NCBI GenBank assembly: GCA_031308135.1
Contig: JAHLJT010009436.1
Coordinates: 214,681,420-214,745,419 of the forward strand
Source of the DNA: Acheta domesticus
Lineage: Eukaryota; Arthropoda; Insecta; Orthoptera; Gryllidae
Direction of reading: 5' to 3'
DNA: 64,000 nt
Positions 61,105 to 64,000 of this stretch are shown here, piece by piece (position 1 is the stretch's first letter; each line of letters begins with the position of its first letter). The notes below the pieces were generated by a model that worked only from the letters and a program-made list of their open reading frames with translations, made no database searches and was not told where the DNA came from. The position numbers and the translations under genes were made by a program.

Positions 61105-61845
61105 AACTAGTGGTGCTACAACAGCACTTACTTTCCCGTATTAGAGGAAACAGCTAAGTAGTACTGTAATATTGCACTTTATGCGCTACTAACATCTTCG
61201 CTTGGAACTCACTATTTCCATTGCAGTGTTGTCAGAACTATGTGAATTCTACAACTTCACAAAAATAGAATGCAAAAGTTTTGTAACCCTGTATTGGAAA
61301 AAGAAGCCTGATACCCTGGAAATATAGAAATGCCTTCCATTGGGCCATCATTAGGGAAGAGTATTTTAAAACCATGCAATAAATTCTCTACTCACTACAA
61401 ATGGTACAGCATTTGGTGCAAAACTAAATATTTGCCTGCAAATATCAACATAAATTAGACAATTATAACTCCTTTTCATACAGCTCCATTAGGTCACAAC
61501 AATGACACTAATTCACAGATATTCGCGAGCGCAAAGTGAATTCCATTGTTGCAGACCCTGCATTGTCGCTATTCTGAGAGCTATTAATTCTTTTTACTTA
61601 TTTCAAATATTTCAAAATAAACAATTTCTAAAATATTAATGTGTAAGTCTATAACAAAGTTCGAATGTAAGAAACGAAGAAAGAAATAATATACAAAATT
61701 GCACATTCTAATTTACGACGCATCCAGCTGTCCGAAGCGCAGTAAATTTACAGCGGCCTATTACGTTTGTCACAAAATTAAAGAAAAACTACTCGTATTT
61801 TGAAAAAATTAAGCATGACCGTATTTATTTTATTTATTTATTTGT
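61105..61845. other. Family D-like tip, then unrecognised sequence
   Basis: ACTAGTGGTGCTACAACAGC and CTTTCCCGTATTAGAGGA at 61.1 kb resemble the family D left tip. About 700 bases of unrelated sequence follow, ending in a (TTTA)n tract at 61826-61846, before family D resumes. This looks like an insertion between the tip and the body. Confidence 0.5.
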
Positions 61846-63250
61846 CAATATTCGGAATTGCCACATACTCTTTCTTGCCAGCTACCATCTATCATCGCCA
61901 AAAGTACATTTTTTTTGTCATTTTCTTAATTTTTCGGTTTCCTATTGGTAGAACAGAAACATTAATTTTAGAATATTAAAGAACACAAAAACCTAGCCGT
62001 AAATGGCAATTTTCTTTTAAAAATTATGTGCCGTTTAAGAGAAAATGGCGTTTTAGCACTACTAAAAATGCGAAATTTGAAGCTCATTTTCACAGAAAAT
62101 TTTTGAGTTTTCAAAATACTTTATTTGAAGTTATTTGAAGCACTTACACTCACAAATATAATCATCTTTACAAATTGCGGATAATGTGCATATTAAAGAT
62201 GTGAGAGATCTTTCAAAAAATTTACATTTATATAATTTTTGAAAAAAACAAAAAAAACTCAAAATAAACTTCACGCTATACTAATGAGTGTAATTAGCAC
62301 TATCCGTTACAAAAGTTTCAAGAAAAAAATTGCAGCCATATACGAGAAAATGACGTTTGAGCATTTCTGAAAATGCCGAAATTTGAGCTACTTTTCACAG
62401 AAAACGGTAGTGTTTTCGAGAAACTTTACTTGACATTATTTAAAGCATATATACTCGTAAATATAATAATGTAAAAAATCGCCGATAATGTAAATATTAA
62501 CAACGTGAGAGACAAGTAAAAAAATTTACATTTTGGTAATTTTTGAAAAAACCAACCGATAGACCAAAATGGCTTTTATGTCATTGATAGAGTACATTTA
62601 CCACTATCCCTACCAAAAGTTTAAAGAAAAAATTTGGAGCCGTTTTTGAGAAAATGTTGAAAATCCCCGGGGGGCTTCATATAAAGTACCCCCAAATTTT
62701 AAAGAATCTTTTTCAAAATCACAAAGCTTCGACTAGAATCAGATCGACTGGGGAATATCAATTTTGAAGAAAATCGACCGAACGGTTTAGGCGCTAGCGT
62801 TGACCACAGACGGACAGACGGACAGACGGACAGACGGACAGACGGACAGACGGACAGACGGACAGACGGACAGACGGACAGACGGACAGACGGACAGACG
62901 GACAGACGGACAGACGGACAGACGGACAGACGGACAGACGGACAGACGGACAGACGGACAGACGGACAGACGGACAGACGGACGGACGGACGGACGGACG
63001 GACAGACGGACGGAATGCCGTCAATCGATTTTTAAGTATGAAGAAGCAACAAATCATGGATTTTGACCACACCACGTGTTAGGGGATTTTTTTTTCTTAA
63101 TTTAGCAACTGGTTTTATCCACTTACTCGTTTTCACGGCCCGGCAATTAATTTTTTTCCGCCGAAAATTGGCCATTTTTTCGCGCAGCATTACATAACTT
63201 TCCCTATACTACGTATATCACTCCGTGTATACGTACGTATACGGGAAAGT
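61846..63250 (+). repeat. Family D repeat copy with expanded microsatellite
   Basis: Colinear with 49.48-51.08 kb: CGGAATTGCCACATACTCTT, two modules, GGCGCTAGCGTTGACCACAG, the long (CAGACGGA)n, CCACGTGTTAGGGG, and the terminal palindrome GTATACGTACGTATAC (63227-63242). Confidence 0.85.
62807..63013. repeat. Long (CAGACGGA)n microsatellite
   Basis: About 26 units of 8 bases, with a (GGAC)n patch near the right end. Frames in it translate to RTDGQTD or VCPSVRLS repeats and are not genes. Confidence 0.97.
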
Positions 63251-63733
63251 AAAAAACAGAAGAAAGCCGCGTTGCGCGGAAGTAATATCTTAGTTTATTA
63301 AAATGCGCACAAAAAACATAATGGTTAAATAGATATCAATTTGAGAAGAATTTCCGTGTTGGTTTCATTAAAAGTGAACCACGGGTTGCGCTATTATAAC
63401 AATTTTCATTATGGAAGATGATAATGCAGAACAGTTGACGTGAAGTGCTAAATACATGATATAATATATGATATGGAAATCGGCATTTTTCGGCGTGATG
63501 GGGGTCGAAAATGTACATTTTGAATATAAACCAGAGATATTGAGACCAAATGGGGAATCTTGAACATTGTGGCAGGGTTATCTACTAAAAATAGTGGAAA
63601 ACGGAAAAATTTATTGGTAACAATACTTGAACAATAATGGCGGCGGCGTGATTTTTTTTTATTATTATTTTTTTTTTATTTAAGGAATAAAGATAGGAGG
63701 CAACGACAATGAAAACGAAATGTATATGGTTTG
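63251..63733. other. Nothing recognised
   Basis: AT-rich sequence with a T-rich run near 63.65 kb; no gene. Confidence 0.55.
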
Positions 63734-64000
63734 GTGAGTCAGCTTTGGTGGGAGATACATGTGTTGCGTGAGAACATTTGAATAGAAAACTTTAAATCTT
63801 GGTAGGACGTGTTAGTGATTATTCGCAAAGTGAAAGTGTGACAAAACCATATTGATTTTTTTGGGGGAAAACATTTGTTTTACAAATTTGAATTATGATT
63901 CGTGAGTCAGCTTTGGTGGGAGATACATGTGTTGCGTGAAACATTTTTTTTTACTAGAAAAACTCGGGAGGACATGTTAGTAATTATTCGCAAAGTGAAA
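63734..64000. repeat. Tandem repeat, unit about 168 bp, cut by the window edge
   Basis: GTGAGTCAGCTTTGGTGGGA and then GATACATGTGTTGCGTGA occur at 63734 and 63902. ATTCGCAAAGTGAAA ends both units (63821 and 63986). At least 1.6 units are present. It may be the first units of a longer satellite array. Confidence 0.85.

Noticed and set aside
62807..63013. Regularly repeated short units that might suggest a CRISPR array
   Set aside because: Units are contiguous 8-mers without spacers, in an insect genome; it is a microsatellite.
62794..63075. Open frames on both strands of the (CAGACGGA)n tract encoding DGQTDRRT or PSVRLSVC repeats
   Set aside because: They are a by-product of an 8-base tandem repeat with no stop in several frames; no protein is supported.

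Overview
The window is AT-rich nuclear DNA of an animal, almost certainly an insect. The evidence is a spliced G protein-coupled receptor kinase gene with GT-AG introns whose protein is of the fly Gprk2 (GRK4/5/6) type, together with LINE, mariner, hAT, gypsy and tRNA-SINE families typical of large insect genomes. The species cannot be fixed. There are no operons and no bacterial features.

Region 1 (about 1-12,160, minus strand) is the 5' part of the Gprk2-like gene. Exons 1-5 lie at 11,782-11,731, 9,327-9,232, 8,135-8,020, 7,587-7,510 and 6,009-5,819. They join in one frame to give 177 residues: the conserved N-terminal helix, a basic lipid-binding segment and the RGS-homology domain as far as its last helix. 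The kinase domain lies beyond position 1. The introns hold a decayed LINE (intron 4) and a small MITE (intron 5).

Region 2 (about 12,160-28,990) has no recognised host exon. It is built from a CR1/jockey-like LINE (13.3-14.5 kb) and a second piece at 20.3 kb, a tailed repeat (family A), and two copies of a LINE with a restriction-like endonuclease (R4/Dong-like). Both of those copies sit in TAA/TTA microsatellites. The second is split by a 1,577-bp TG...CA element with a 4-bp target duplication, probably a solo LTR.

Region 3 (29.0-36.4 kb) consists of modular AT-rich repeats (family D). One is broken by a 3,123-bp element with perfect 18-bp inverted ends and TTAA on both sides, which itself contains a LINE 3' end. 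A second probable solo LTR (1,379 bp, TTAT duplication) lies at 33.9-35.3 kb.

Region 4 (36,793-43,311, minus strand) is a near full-length but broken Ty3/gypsy retrotransposon. It has a GTCAT target duplication, a tRNA-Ser-type primer site, gag, and pol (protease, RT, RNase H, integrase). It carries three later changes: a 788-bp hAT MITE in its 5' LTR, a 924-bp insertion in RNase H, and a 150-bp inverted copy of its own RT sequence. A tRNA-derived SINE follows at 43.4 kb.

Region 5 (44.9-64 kb) is a mosaic of mariner-like relics, including an element with inverted arms of about 610 bp, a decayed ZMYM1-type hAT transposase, another LINE fragment, five or more family D copies carrying variable (CAGACGGA)n tracts, a GC-rich island at 59.9-60.3 kb, and the start of a tandem repeat of about 168 bp at the right edge. 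Apart from Gprk2 no intact host gene is visible. The nested insertions with filled and empty sites allow a relative history of the locus to be read.
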